Assembly: GCA_044227925.1 (NCBI GenBank)
Contig: JBGAVW010000022.1
Span: forward strand, 1 to 64,000
Direction: 5' to 3'
Source: JADJLQ01 sp044227925
Lineage (GTDB): Bacteria; Bacteroidota; Bacteroidia; Chitinophagales; Saprospiraceae
Length of the DNA: 64,000 bases
The notes below the pieces were generated by a model that saw nothing but the letters and a program-made list of their open reading frames with translations, ran no database searches and had not been told where the DNA came from. Positions 18,302 through 27,213 of the stretch are shown here, piece by piece (positions within the stretch are counted from its first letter, which is position 1; each line of letters begins with the position of its first letter). Made by a program: the position numbers and the translations under genes.

Positions 18302-19078
18302 TTACTCACTGAAAAGCCTTATGGTATAATCCAATAATTCAATTCCACCACCATCACCATGTCCTGGTATCACTATTCGCAATTTGGAATGTTTGGCTTT
18401 TAGCTTTTTTACAGTCGTGGGCCAGGCCGAGAGATTTACATCCCCGAGGTAACCTTTGCTAGCATTCATTTCTTTGATCAGGCAGCCGCCAAATAGAGCC
18501 TCATCTGCCGGAAAATACGCCACGACATTATCTTTTGTATGTCCCTGCCCATGATACTCGAGATATACCTTTTTATCTGCTAATTTTATTTTGTGGTTTT
18601 TATCAAATGCAACAAATGGTTTTGAATACGATTTGCCAGTTGTTTTTAATAAATCTATAGTTTGATCGTGAGCGATGACAGGAATATTTTTTTGAATGAA
18701 CTTTTCAATACCCGCTACACAATCTTCGTGAAAATGGGTAGGTACAATTGCTTTAATTTTTACATTTAATGTGGATGAGAGAAATTCAATTAACTCCATA
18801 GTACTGGAATCATTTGCTGGTGTATCAAAAATGGCAGCTTCGTTTTTATTGATTACAATCATGCCATTACAAGGTACCCGGCCAAAATCATTGGTTTGCA
18901 GATAGGATAAATGAGCATACACGTGATCGGATAGACGATAAATGGACAAGTGATTGGATGTATATAGTAATGTGCTATCTATTTTGGGAATAGCTGATCC
19001 CTCCGCCATTTTTGGAATGATAATAGAAAAAGTCAATAATAGAAACTGGATAACTATTCTTTTTTTTATATATGTCAT
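18302..19078 (-). CDS. Subclass B1 metallo-beta-lactamase homologue
   Basis: A 258-residue periplasmic MBL-fold protein with an N-terminal signal segment (about residues 7-27). The full B1 zinc set is present: His115, His117 and Asp119 in THFHEDCVAG, His180 in GQGHTKDN, Cys199 in FGGCLIKE, and His240 in PGHGDGGG. Lys202 sits where B1 enzymes use a lysine to bind the beta-lactam carboxylate, and YLGDVNLSAWP matches the active-site loop. Cys120 replaces the common Arg next to the Asp, as in Bacteroides CcrA. Such enzymes hydrolyse penicillins and often carbapenems, but resistance cannot be inferred from sequence alone. It sits 22 bases downstream of the toroid gene on the same strand. Confidence 0.88.
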   Translation of the reverse strand: MTYIKKRIVIQFLLLTFSIIIPKMAEGSAIPKIDSTLLYTSNHLSIYRLSDHVYAHLSYLQTNDFGRVPCNGMIVINKNEAAIFDTPANDSSTMELIEFLSSTLNVKIKAIVPTHFHEDCVAGIEKFIQKNIPVIAHDQTIDLLKTTGKSYSKPFVAFDKNHKIKLADKKVYLEYHGQGHTKDNVVAYFPADEALFGGCLIKEMNASKGYLGDVNLSAWPTTVKKLKAKHSKLRIVIPGHGDGGGIELLDYTIRLFSE

Positions 19079-19100
19079 ATGCGAATTTATAATGGTTTAA

Positions 19101-20030
19101 TTACGAATAATTTTTCAATATCCTTAATGCTCTAAGAGTATTCCATCGGCTTGGTTTACCTTTTTTTTCCATTTCAAAATACGTTTTACCGGGGTGGCTA
19201 GCCTCAAGAAGCCAATATCCTTCTTTAGTTTTTTTACTTTGAAGTAATGCTAATGCATCGTCCATCCTTTTATCATAGGGTACATGGGCTGATAGAAAAT
19301 AATCGAGTGATTTTAATATGTCGTAGTACCATCTGCCGGGATAATATAATTTCAGAAAATCAGATTTAATGATATTTCCGGTTTTGTCTGATTGATAAAG
19401 ATGATGCATAAGAATAAACTCCTGTGCATCCTTTTCGATTTGGTTTAATTCTGTCTTTCTGTGTTGGTACTTATTTCTTTTATATTCTTCGATCCCTTCC
19501 AATACGGATAGGGTAGTATGGAGAGAGCTGTGCATGGCTCCTGAAGTTTGAATACGGCAATTAAATCCCCCATCCTCCATTTTTTTTGTTATCAAAAAAT
19601 CAACTACTGATTTTAACCGGCTTTCAGCAACTTGAAAATACGAAGCATAGTTTAGCACCATGCCATTTACGCATACATCGCATTTTTGAGCTTTACCAAA
19701 TGGACCTATACCACCATCAGGCCCTTTTTCATGAGTAAAAATAATGTCAAGGCAATCAACAATGGTTTTAATCCCAGGTAAAATATTCAGATACCTTAGG
19801 TCCAATAATGTATAATGACTTGATGTCCACTTTGGGTTATAAAATCCGGCCCCCCAGTGACCTGTTGGATTTCTACAGGATAGTAATTTTAATCCCCAAC
19901 CTTCAGTGGATATTTTATTTCTAAGAGCGGGTTTTTCTTTTTCCAGCAAGTCACGATAGGTTTGATATTGTATTGAAACATCTCCTTCTAAAAGCCAGGA
20001 TATGATTCGATCATTTACTTGCGTATTCAA
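19101..20030 (-). CDS. Alpha/alpha-toroid (prenyltransferase/squalene-oxidase repeat-like) protein
   Basis: About 309 residues with repeated short helical motifs typical of terpenoid-cyclase-like toroids: WLLEGDVSIQYQTYRDLLE at the start, PTGHWG, GPDGGIGPFG, KMEDGGFNCR, SLHTTLSVLEGIEEY, KEGYWLLEASHP and a closing SRWNTLRALRILKNY. This family is often labelled squalene cyclase-like, but it lacks the DxDD catalytic motif of real cyclases, so the activity is unknown. A CDVC pair near residue 120 may bind metal. The only start I can find is a TTG at 20030, directly after a run of nine T residues (coding strand); an in-frame TAG lies 15 bases upstream. No signal peptide is seen. It is probably transcribed together with the downstream beta-lactamase gene. 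Confidence 0.75.
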   Translation of the reverse strand: MNTQVNDRIISWLLEGDVSIQYQTYRDLLEKEKPALRNKISTEGWGLKLLSCRNPTGHWGAGFYNPKWTSSHYTLLDLRYLNILPGIKTIVDCLDIIFTHEKGPDGGIGPFGKAQKCDVCVNGMVLNYASYFQVAESRLKSVVDFLITKKMEDGGFNCRIQTSGAMHSSLHTTLSVLEGIEEYKRNKYQHRKTELNQIEKDAQEFILMHHLYQSDKTGNIIKSDFLKLYYPGRWYYDILKSLDYFLSAHVPYDKRMDDALALLQSKKTKEGYWLLEASHPGKTYFEMEKKGKPSRWNTLRALRILKNYS

Positions 20031-20087
20031 AAAAAAATGATCCTATCTCTTATTAAAAAACAATTTAAAAGACTTGATTTACCTTTT

Positions 20088-20957
20088 TTATTTTATTCCT
20101 AATCTTGCCTTTAAATAATTTAGGGACATGCCATAAGCTTCTTTGGTCAAAGCCTCATCGTATTTTGGATTGCTTGGATTGGCAAATCCATGCACACCAT
20201 TAAATATTTTATACTCCAACGTTTTACCAGCTGTCTTCATATTGGCAGCGAATTCCTCGATCACTTCTTTGGATATACGGGTTTCGGTAGCAAACAGGCC
20301 CAACACATCGCTGCTCAGTGTTTTGAGTTTTTCTACATCTTTTACGGGCATGCCATAGTACATCACCGTGCCTACCGTATGAGTTCCACCCTGCAATCCG
20401 GATCGGAGCGACCAGCCACCTCCAAAGCACCAGCCCACATTTGCAATTTTGGCTTTAGCACCAGCATAAGCTACTCCTGCATTTACTATGGATTCGAGCC
20501 TGGTTTCTTTTACCTGTGATATAAATGAGCCTGCTTCTTTAGGATCTGCAGTAACTTTACCATCGTACATATCCAATGCAAGAACATTTACTTGTTCACC
20601 AAGATCATGATAGTAGGTATCCGATTCTTTTTTGATAAACTCATTCAAGCCCCACCATTCCTGGTATACAAACAACCATTTATCGCTAGGCTTTTTGGAT
20701 TTGATAAAATAAGCATTGGCGTCCATGCCATCTGAAACTTTTATTTTAATCATTTCCCCCATCGCTTTATAATCAATAGAGACAGGTGCAGGATGCAATG
20801 CCTGGAATGCAGGATCAAGTGCAAACTGTTTCATGCCATCGGGTTCCGGCAGGCTATGGCATACCGTTACTTCTTGTGTAGCTGAAAAAGTATTTACACC
20901 AAAATAGGCCCAAAGACTCAATAAAATAAACTGAATAAGGAAAATAATTTTTAACAT
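20088..20957 (-). CDS. Dienelactone hydrolase-family protein, exported, catalytic Asp apparently replaced
   Basis: A 289-residue alpha/beta-hydrolase with an N-terminal signal (MLKIIFLIQFILLSLWAY...). The nucleophile motif GWCFGGGW and the histidine in NGVHGFANP match dienelactone hydrolases, and LFVYQEWWGLNEFIKKESD supplies the usual Glu. The segment where relatives have the third triad member (pattern FAxxD) reads LGLFATETRIS with Thr instead of Asp, and is one residue short. The nucleotides there give a clear ACC codon. It may be inactive, use another acid, or be divergent. The toroid and beta-lactamase genes follow on the same strand after 57 bases. Confidence 0.85.
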   Translation of the reverse strand: MLKIIFLIQFILLSLWAYFGVNTFSATQEVTVCHSLPEPDGMKQFALDPAFQALHPAPVSIDYKAMGEMIKIKVSDGMDANAYFIKSKKPSDKWLFVYQEWWGLNEFIKKESDTYYHDLGEQVNVLALDMYDGKVTADPKEAGSFISQVKETRLESIVNAGVAYAGAKAKIANVGWCFGGGWSLRSGLQGGTHTVGTVMYYGMPVKDVEKLKTLSSDVLGLFATETRISKEVIEEFAANMKTAGKTLEYKIFNGVHGFANPSNPKYDEALTKEAYGMSLNYLKARLGIK

Positions 20958-21182
20958 AATGGATAGTTATTTAGTAAGCAATACGCAAAAATGCAGATTT
21001 GTTTTTTATTTCGTGGTAAAATGTTTTTTCAGCTTCTCCCCACCTCAACAATCCAACGCTGCCCATTCAGCTAATTCTATTAGGTGTTACAAATCAATCC
21101 GTAAAAAACTTCAGCTGTGCTCAAGGAAGTGTAATAATTAATCGTACTTCATACAACATTGGAAATAGATAAGAAATACCCT

Positions 21183-22970
21183 TTACTCAATTTCTATTCC
21201 AATCTTCTTCATCAAAAAACTTGCATTGGCACTGGTATCCGTACCTGGCTTTATCTTATAATCAAATTTTAATTCGTCATTTTCTACATGTGAATCAAAA
21301 TAATATGGTTTTACCTGGTCGGGATATTCATTGCTAAAATGGTAAATCGTACTATCGTGCGAAGCTATAATGCCAACAGCATTTGCTTTTATCATTTGAG
21401 ATACAAAAGCATTTACTCCAAGTCTGCGGTCTTCGGCATTGGTGCCACGCAACATTTCATCTATTAAAAGTATTACTTTCTCATTGGCTTTGATGGCATC
21501 GATCATTTTCTTTACTTTCTTCAGCTCCGCATAAAATGTAGAAGTCTCCTCTTGTAAATTATCTGATATTCGCATAGATGTAAGACATTGACATGGACTC
21601 CATATAAAGATTGCGGCACACACCGGGGAGCCCGCATTAGCTAATGCCATATTGGCCCCTACACTCCGTAGAAAAGTACTTTTCCCTGCCATATTGGATC
21701 CGGTGATCAGGGCAAGATGGTTTGGATGGCTTAGAGTAAAATTATTGGTGACTACTTTAGTGGAAGCGATGAGGGGATGACCCAGGTCTTTTGTTACAAG
21801 GGTAAACCATGCTGTATTGATTTCAGGATAGCACCAATCTGGTTTATTAAAAGCCAGGGTGGCGAAAGAAGAAAACATTTCAAACTTCGCCAATGAATCA
21901 TACCAAAGATCAATATTCCCTCTCAGTGATTTTTTCCAATCATGTAATTCGATCATCAACCGGATATCCCACCAGGTGAAAAAATTAAGCGGGATGAAAA
22001 CGACAATATTCATTCTGTAATCATACCTATTAAATATCGCGTTTAATTTTTTGATGGACTCACTGGCTATTTCCGGTATCAGCAGGTTGGATTTGATTTC
22101 ATTTAAAAGAGGTGAATTGAATGTTTCAGATTCTATGCTCTCCAGGCAAGGGGATAAAGATTTGAGTTCTTCGTTTATATGATTTATTTGTTTAAAAATG
22201 CCAGCTGCCCTGGAAGCGAAAAAACCTTGTATTGCCAATATGAGCAAAACAGCAAGAGTGAACACTTGATCATGAATAAAATTAAATGCATATAATCCAA
22301 CTAACAGTATAGAAAACAGAGGTAATACTTTTGAAAGCAGTGGATAGAAAACGGGTACAGAACCGGGTGTATTAACTTTTATCCAGCCCGATAGAAAATC
22401 TTTTGACCGTTGACTGAGTGGTGATAAAGATTGAATAGCCCTGAAGGTAAGTATCCATTCCATTTTCTGACTTAGTTCTTGGATCGCTTCTTGTTTAGCC
22501 TTAATGTTTTCACCAGGGCTTGTTAAAGATCTGGCCATTTCTTTTTGACCCATATCGGAAATGGAACGATTGACAAATTGGAATAATGATCCTTTCCCTA
22601 ATAGATCCAGGTCATTGGATTCCATCCCCACCGCCTGGATTAATTTTTCACCATCGGGCTTATGTAAAAAATGATGATCCAGAGATTTGAGCTCTTCGCC
22701 TGTCAGCGAGTAAAGGTGTTGAAATAATTTTAGCTTTTGATCTGTAGCATCATTGTATCGTATTAAAAAAGTAAAAAGCAAAACAATAAAGAGCAACAAG
22801 GCAATCATCAGAATTGCCTGCCCCCATAAAGCCCATATGCATAAGATGCCTGATATAAATACAATAAGCCGTAATCGGCTGATCCATTTACTTTTAGTTG
22901 AGAGCTCTTGAATGAGCTTAACCAGTGTATCCGATTTTTGATTGTAAAAATTACGAGGAAGAATTGACAA
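21183..22970 (-). CDS. Membrane-associated MutS-like ATPase
   Basis: A 595-residue protein with only the C-terminal half of MutS. Two adjacent hydrophobic segments occupy about residues 38-75, and a further hydrophobic pair lies near 215-260. The MutS ATPase domain follows: Walker A ITGSNMAGKSTF (about residue 420), the MutS signature through MRISDNLQEETSTFYAELKK, Walker B LLIDEMLRGTNAEDR (about 500), and a switch GIIASHDSTIYHFS. The mismatch-recognition domain (Phe-x-Glu motif) and MutL-contact domains of true MutS are absent, so mismatch repair is unlikely. The start is a TTG at 22970, 12 bases after the phosphoesterase stop and in the same frame, which suggests translational coupling. Function unknown. 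Confidence 0.82.
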   Translation of the reverse strand: MSILPRNFYNQKSDTLVKLIQELSTKSKWISRLRLIVFISGILCIWALWGQAILMIALLLFIVLLFTFLIRYNDATDQKLKLFQHLYSLTGEELKSLDHHFLHKPDGEKLIQAVGMESNDLDLLGKGSLFQFVNRSISDMGQKEMARSLTSPGENIKAKQEAIQELSQKMEWILTFRAIQSLSPLSQRSKDFLSGWIKVNTPGSVPVFYPLLSKVLPLFSILLVGLYAFNFIHDQVFTLAVLLILAIQGFFASRAAGIFKQINHINEELKSLSPCLESIESETFNSPLLNEIKSNLLIPEIASESIKKLNAIFNRYDYRMNIVVFIPLNFFTWWDIRLMIELHDWKKSLRGNIDLWYDSLAKFEMFSSFATLAFNKPDWCYPEINTAWFTLVTKDLGHPLIASTKVVTNNFTLSHPNHLALITGSNMAGKSTFLRSVGANMALANAGSPVCAAIFIWSPCQCLTSMRISDNLQEETSTFYAELKKVKKMIDAIKANEKVILLIDEMLRGTNAEDRRLGVNAFVSQMIKANAVGIIASHDSTIYHFSNEYPDQVKPYYFDSHVENDELKFDYKIKPGTDTSANASFLMKKIGIEIE

Positions 22971-22982
22971 ATGAATTGATTT

Positions 22983-23897
22983 TTATTTATTCTGGACAAA
23001 GTTTTTAGCTATCAATTTTTGTTCACCATTCCACCGATAGGCAGTAATCTTGCCTGATTTTACTACCCCAAAGTCAAGGCAGCAAACATTTTTTTTCAGT
23101 AAAGCAGGTTTGCCGTTCAAACTATAGTGGCCAATGAATACGGGTACTGCATCATCCGGATAATCCAGCTTAATATTTATGAGGTTATTGGGTATTTTAT
23201 ACTTAGGTAATTTTACTTTTGATTGTGTGGATATTTCTTTGTACGTTTTTCCTTTGTGGTCTTCCCACCACTTTACCCGAATATATCCTCTTCGTATGGA
23301 ATCAGCGTCTACAGCCCTTTTGTTTTTTGGTAATGGTATTTCCGGACCTTTAATAAGTGTTTGTATTGCTTTAGCTTCTGCACCGCGCTGCTGGAACACT
23401 TTGATCATTAATTCCCGATTTATTTTTTTCTTGGGGAAAAAACTTCGCACAAAATCAATACTCGATTGTTGCCAGCAAGCATGTACTACTCTAAAATCTT
23501 CGTGCTCTAAAAACAAGGGCAATGAGTACATCCAATCAATATAATCATGCAATTCCGCTTCGGCATTTTTAAAACTTTCAAATACAGGTAAAAGTTGGAG
23601 CATATTGCGCACACTGTGACTGAGTAACGGTTTATTTAGATCATCCAGTGTGTAAAAAGCCATCAAATTAAGTTCATGATTACCCAATATAGCCTGGGCA
23701 TTTCCGGATTGCACCATCGGCCGTACTATTTGTAATACTTCTTTAGATTCTTCGCCTCTGTTGATCAGATCGCCAACAAAAATAGCTTTGCGGGAGGGGT
23801 TACGGTACAATCCTCTGTGAGAACGGTAGCCCAATTGGTTTAATAATTTTATAAGCGCTTTGGCTTCACCATGTACATCTCCTATAAAATCGTACAT
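22983..23897 (-). CDS. Metallophosphoesterase (PrpE/ApaH-like calcineurin superfamily)
   Basis: A 304-residue cytoplasmic phosphoesterase. The dinuclear-metal motifs are all visible: DVHGEAKALIKLL (D-x-H, residues about 7-9), FVGDLINRGEESKEV (GDxxxRG), LGNHELNLMAF (GNHE) and a C-terminal FIGHYSLNGKP (GHY). The spacing and the opening MYDFIGDVHGE resemble PrpE/ApaH-like and bacterial PPP-type phosphatases acting on dinucleoside polyphosphates or phosphoproteins. It is transcribed just ahead of the MutS-like membrane ATPase with a 12-base gap, so the pair probably works together. Confidence 0.88.
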   Translation of the reverse strand: MYDFIGDVHGEAKALIKLLNQLGYRSHRGLYRNPSRKAIFVGDLINRGEESKEVLQIVRPMVQSGNAQAILGNHELNLMAFYTLDDLNKPLLSHSVRNMLQLLPVFESFKNAEAELHDYIDWMYSLPLFLEHEDFRVVHACWQQSSIDFVRSFFPKKKINRELMIKVFQQRGAEAKAIQTLIKGPEIPLPKNKRAVDADSIRRGYIRVKWWEDHKGKTYKEISTQSKVKLPKYKIPNNLINIKLDYPDDAVPVFIGHYSLNGKPALLKKNVCCLDFGVVKSGKITAYRWNGEQKLIAKNFVQNK

Positions 23898-24105
23898 CTT
23901 CTAAATTGGTTTTTACAGGATATTTCAACATCCAGTTTGCATTACAAATATATTTCTTTAGTTGGTATATAGTGTATGCAAATGGATTATTTAATCTTAT
24001 TATAATTTCCGATAGGGGCTTCTATATATCGTAATCGGAAGCCGCTACTAAATTTTAATTACATCTTTTATATTCTAAATAGGACGAAAACTGTACTTTT
24101 ATCGA

Positions 24106-25224
24106 ATGCGAAACTATTTTTTATCTGCTCTATATTTTCTGTTGTCTTTGACGGCTGTTGCTCAACACATGGGAGATTATTATCTTCTAATTGGAACATA
24201 TACTACTACCCCTTATGATGGCATAGAAGTATACGATTACAATACAGCCAATAGCCAGTTTAAATATATAAGCAAAGTTGCGACCAAAAACCCTTCTTAC
24301 CTAGCTGTATCTCCTGATAAAAAATATGTGTATGCCGTAACCGAGGCTGGCCAGCCAAATGGAGGTGGGGTGGTCGCATACGCATTTGATATGACCAACG
24401 GTTCACTTATGCCAATTAATTATCAAACGAGCTTGGGTAATAGTACCTGTTATGTTTCTGTTCACTCAACAGGCAAATTTGTTGCTGCCGGTAACTATAG
24501 TAGTGGTAATCTGGTGTATTATTCTGCTAATCCCGACGGATCCATAAATCCACCCGTAAATATTAAACATGAGGGTTCCGGCCCGGTGAAAGGCAGACAA
24601 GATGCCCCACATGTGCATTCCACTGTTTTCTCACCTGATAATAAATATTTACTGGTGCCTGATTTAGGTATAGATAAGGTGATGATCTACCCCCTTGATG
24701 CAAGCGGAAATATACAAGCTAATAAAGCAGGGTTTGTAAAACTTGCCCCCGGGTCAGGTCCCAGGCATATTGAATTTCATCCTAATGGAAAGTGGGCATA
24801 TCTGATGGAGGAATTGTCGGGTAATATGACAGCGCTGTCGTATTCCAAAGGTAAACTCACCGTCCTGAATTCAGTAAACGGTTATCCAGCCGATTACAAA
24901 GGACCTTATGGGTCTGCAGATGTGCATGTTTCTCCCGATGGAAAATTTGTTTACGGTTCTAATCGGGGTGAATCCAATACCATTGGAATTTTTAAAATAG
25001 ACCCTAAGACCGGGAAAATATCTTTGGTGGCCTCTCAAAGTGTACTCGGATTGACTCCACGTAATTTTAATTTTGACCCTACAGGTAATAAACTTTTGGT
25101 AGCAAATCAAAATTCTAATGAAGTGGTGGTATTTGATGTAAACCGTGAAACGGGTTTGCTGACAGATACCGGAACCAGGCTATCGGTAAGTAAGCCGGTA
25201 TGCTTAAAGTGGATTAAAAAATAA
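24106..25224 (+). CDS. Lactonase-family beta-propeller protein (6-phosphogluconolactonase-like), exported
   Basis: A 372-residue seven-bladed propeller of the Pgl/YbhE lactonase family with a signal peptide (MRNYFLSALYFLLSLTAVAQ). Typical repeats are NPSYLAVSPDKKYVYAV, APHVHSTVFSPDNKYLLVPDLG, GPRHIEFHPNGKWAY, SADVHVSPDGKFVYGSNRG and TPRNFNFDPTGNKLLVANQ. Cytoplasmic members hydrolyse 6-phosphogluconolactone; this exported version more likely acts on sugar lactones in the periplasm. It stands alone, divergent from the phosphoesterase gene. Confidence 0.88.
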   Translation: MRNYFLSALYFLLSLTAVAQHMGDYYLLIGTYTTTPYDGIEVYDYNTANSQFKYISKVATKNPSYLAVSPDKKYVYAVTEAGQPNGGGVVAYAFDMTNGSLMPINYQTSLGNSTCYVSVHSTGKFVAAGNYSSGNLVYYSANPDGSINPPVNIKHEGSGPVKGRQDAPHVHSTVFSPDNKYLLVPDLGIDKVMIYPLDASGNIQANKAGFVKLAPGSGPRHIEFHPNGKWAYLMEELSGNMTALSYSKGKLTVLNSVNGYPADYKGPYGSADVHVSPDGKFVYGSNRGESNTIGIFKIDPKTGKISLVASQSVLGLTPRNFNFDPTGNKLLVANQNSNEVVVFDVNRETGLLTDTGTRLSVSKPVCLKWIKK

Positions 25225-25310
25225 ATGGGGGACTTTTGTTTTCTCTTTTGTATAAATTAGCGCATGAGCAAATTCTTTCATAAAGGAGACCACGAATAAC
25301 TCAAATAAAT

Positions 25311-26453
25311 TCAATTACCTGCATTGCTCATCAGGTTATAAAATTTTTCGACATAAACCTCATCTGAAAAAAAGCTTGTTGCCCTCTCAAATCCTTTTAA
25401 TCCCATATTTCTTAGCTTATCAGGATTCTCAATCATTTGAATCATTATTTTAGTCAATTCTGCTTCTGATTCATAATGTTCCCCTTGTACTCCGGACTCG
25501 ATCATCTCGGGGATGGCACCTGCTTTATAACCAATGACCGGCTTGCCATACGACATGGCTTCCGCGATCACCCGTCCCATGGCTTCATGCCGGCTGCAAA
25601 CCAAAACCACCTTTGACCCGGAGTATACCTCCACCGGGTTTGTTACAAAACCACAAAACTCAATGGCCTGCGAAGTGCCATCTTTCCACGCCTGAAACCG
25701 AAGCCGATATTCATAGCTTTTTCTTCCTATCCCGGCAATCACCAGGCGGGCGTTATTATGTTTTTTAAATACATTTTTAAAAGCACGCACAGCCGTCAAC
25801 TGGCGTTTAGCAGGATGTACCAGACCTATATTTAAAAATATAAATTGACTTGCTTTCTGTTGTACCTGCCCCGCCTCATAAGATTTTTTTATTGCTGATA
25901 CAGTTCCAATACCATTATAGATTACTTTGGGCTTTATCAGGAGCCCGGTTTCTATTTTTGTTTTGAGTGCATTGGATATGGTGATGACATGTATAGCTTT
26001 ATTTAGTTTTTCACGAAATTGTTTCTGCCCCAATGGGAATACAATTTTATAATCCAACCATCCAAATTCGCGGATATGCCAGATATGAGGTTTGTCTAAG
26101 CGCTCTGCCAGTTGCCAACCCAATGCAACCAGGCTACTATTGCTATGTATCAAATCAGGGTTAAAATCTTTAGCAGCGGCTATGACCTCTGGTAATACCT
26201 TTTGTTTTGATCTCCACCATACCCATGGGAACAGCCATAATTTTGTAGAGAACAGACTGTATCCCCAATTGGCAAAGGGATTTACTACGTATGGAATATT
26301 TTCTTCAATAAGGGCAGCAGTAAAGGGGCCCTCTGACGGGCAAAATACCAATACCTGAATTTCATATTTTTTCCTCAGCCCTTTAATCAAATGCAGTAAG
26401 GAACGATTCGCTCCCAGAAGTTGGGTATGATGGCAGATGGTGAGTAGACGCAT
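25311..26453 (-). CDS. Glycosyltransferase family 4 (GT-B) protein
   Basis: About 380 residues of retaining GT-B glycosyltransferase. The N-terminal Rossmann half carries GANRSLLHLIKGL and DLIHSNSSLVALG; the C-terminal half carries FLNIGLVHPAKRQ, RLVIAGIG and the nucleotide-sugar site CSRHEAMGRVIAEAMSYGKP (EX7E). The ATG at 26453 (MRLLTICHH) is preferred: it lies 7 bases after the stop of the methyltransferase upstream, whereas a start at 26489 would overlap it. Together with that methyltransferase it probably modifies a surface polysaccharide or glycolipid. Confidence 0.9.
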   Translation of the reverse strand: MRLLTICHHTQLLGANRSLLHLIKGLRKKYEIQVLVFCPSEGPFTAALIEENIPYVVNPFANWGYSLFSTKLWLFPWVWWRSKQKVLPEVIAAAKDFNPDLIHSNSSLVALGWQLAERLDKPHIWHIREFGWLDYKIVFPLGQKQFREKLNKAIHVITISNALKTKIETGLLIKPKVIYNGIGTVSAIKKSYEAGQVQQKASQFIFLNIGLVHPAKRQLTAVRAFKNVFKKHNNARLVIAGIGRKSYEYRLRFQAWKDGTSQAIEFCGFVTNPVEVYSGSKVVLVCSRHEAMGRVIAEAMSYGKPVIGYKAGAIPEMIESGVQGEHYESEAELTKIMIQMIENPDKLRNMGLKGFERATSFFSDEVYVEKFYNLMSNAGN

Positions 26454-26460
26454 AGGACAT

Positions 26461-27192
26461 TTATTTGGTACAATAATAAATATATTCACCTGAGCTTAAT
26501 CTCATTTTTAATCGATCTGCTTCAGGTAGACCATGGTATACATCATTTATTTCAACTTGAAACCCTGCTTCATTTAACCTATCTGGAAAATCCAACCCAT
26601 ATAGTCTTACATGATCAGATTGTCCATAATATTTTTTCCGATCGGCTGAACTACTAATCAAAGGGTCTTCAAATGTCTTGACCATCTTTGTATCCATGGG
26701 CACCATAATTATTGCCCATCCGCCGGGTTTTAAGACCCGGAATAATTCTTTCAATGCGGATCTGTCGTCATCAATGTGTTCGAGCACATGAATACACAAT
26801 ATGGAATTAAAATAATCTGGACCAAATGGGATACGGGTAATGTCCATTTTTACTGTTTCCTTAGGGTAACTATAGCCTTTGATAAATTTATCAGCCGGTA
26901 CATATTGTATATTGGGATGTTTCCTGAATTCATTGAACAACGCAGGTTCCGGTGCTATGTGTAATAATTTTAAACGGTGGTCCAATAGTTTTTTAGATTT
27001 AATAAATAGCCAGATTAATCGGTGTCTTTCCAGGGATTTACAATTGGGGCATTGTACATTCTGCCGCTTTTGTACACCAAAGTCCAGGAACTTTTTAAAT
27101 TTTTTTTCGCAGATGGGGCAATAGACTTCATCTCCGGTTATGAGATGAGAATACAAAATTCTTGTAAGACGATGTATTATTTTTCTTATCAC
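26461..27192 (-). CDS. Class I SAM-dependent methyltransferase with N-terminal zinc ribbon
   Basis: A 243-residue protein. A four-cysteine knuckle pair (CPICEKKF about residues 21-24 and QCPNCKSLERHR about 43-46) precedes the methyltransferase fold, with LHIAPEPALF as the SAM-loop region, VKMDITRIPF, LCIHVLEHIDDDRSALKEL and LKPGGWAIIMVP. The arrangement matches methyltransferases found in polysaccharide clusters. An upstream in-frame TGA immediately precedes the codon at 27192, so the start is a GTG. It lies 7 bases before the GT4 gene, and the serine hydrolase gene ends 21 bases upstream, giving a likely three-gene operon. Confidence 0.85.
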   Translation of the reverse strand: MIRKIIHRLTRILYSHLITGDEVYCPICEKKFKKFLDFGVQKRQNVQCPNCKSLERHRLIWLFIKSKKLLDHRLKLLHIAPEPALFNEFRKHPNIQYVPADKFIKGYSYPKETVKMDITRIPFGPDYFNSILCIHVLEHIDDDRSALKELFRVLKPGGWAIIMVPMDTKMVKTFEDPLISSSADRKKYYGQSDHVRLYGLDFPDRLNEAGFQVEINDVYHGLPEADRLKMRLSSGEYIYYCTK

Positions 27193-27213
27193 TTTTCACC
27201 TTAGTTACCGGCC

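Noticed and set aside
20959..21141. Plus-strand frame of 60 codons in the gap beside the DLH-like gene
   Set aside because: No domain, atypical composition, and it starts at the divergent promoter region; treated as non-coding.
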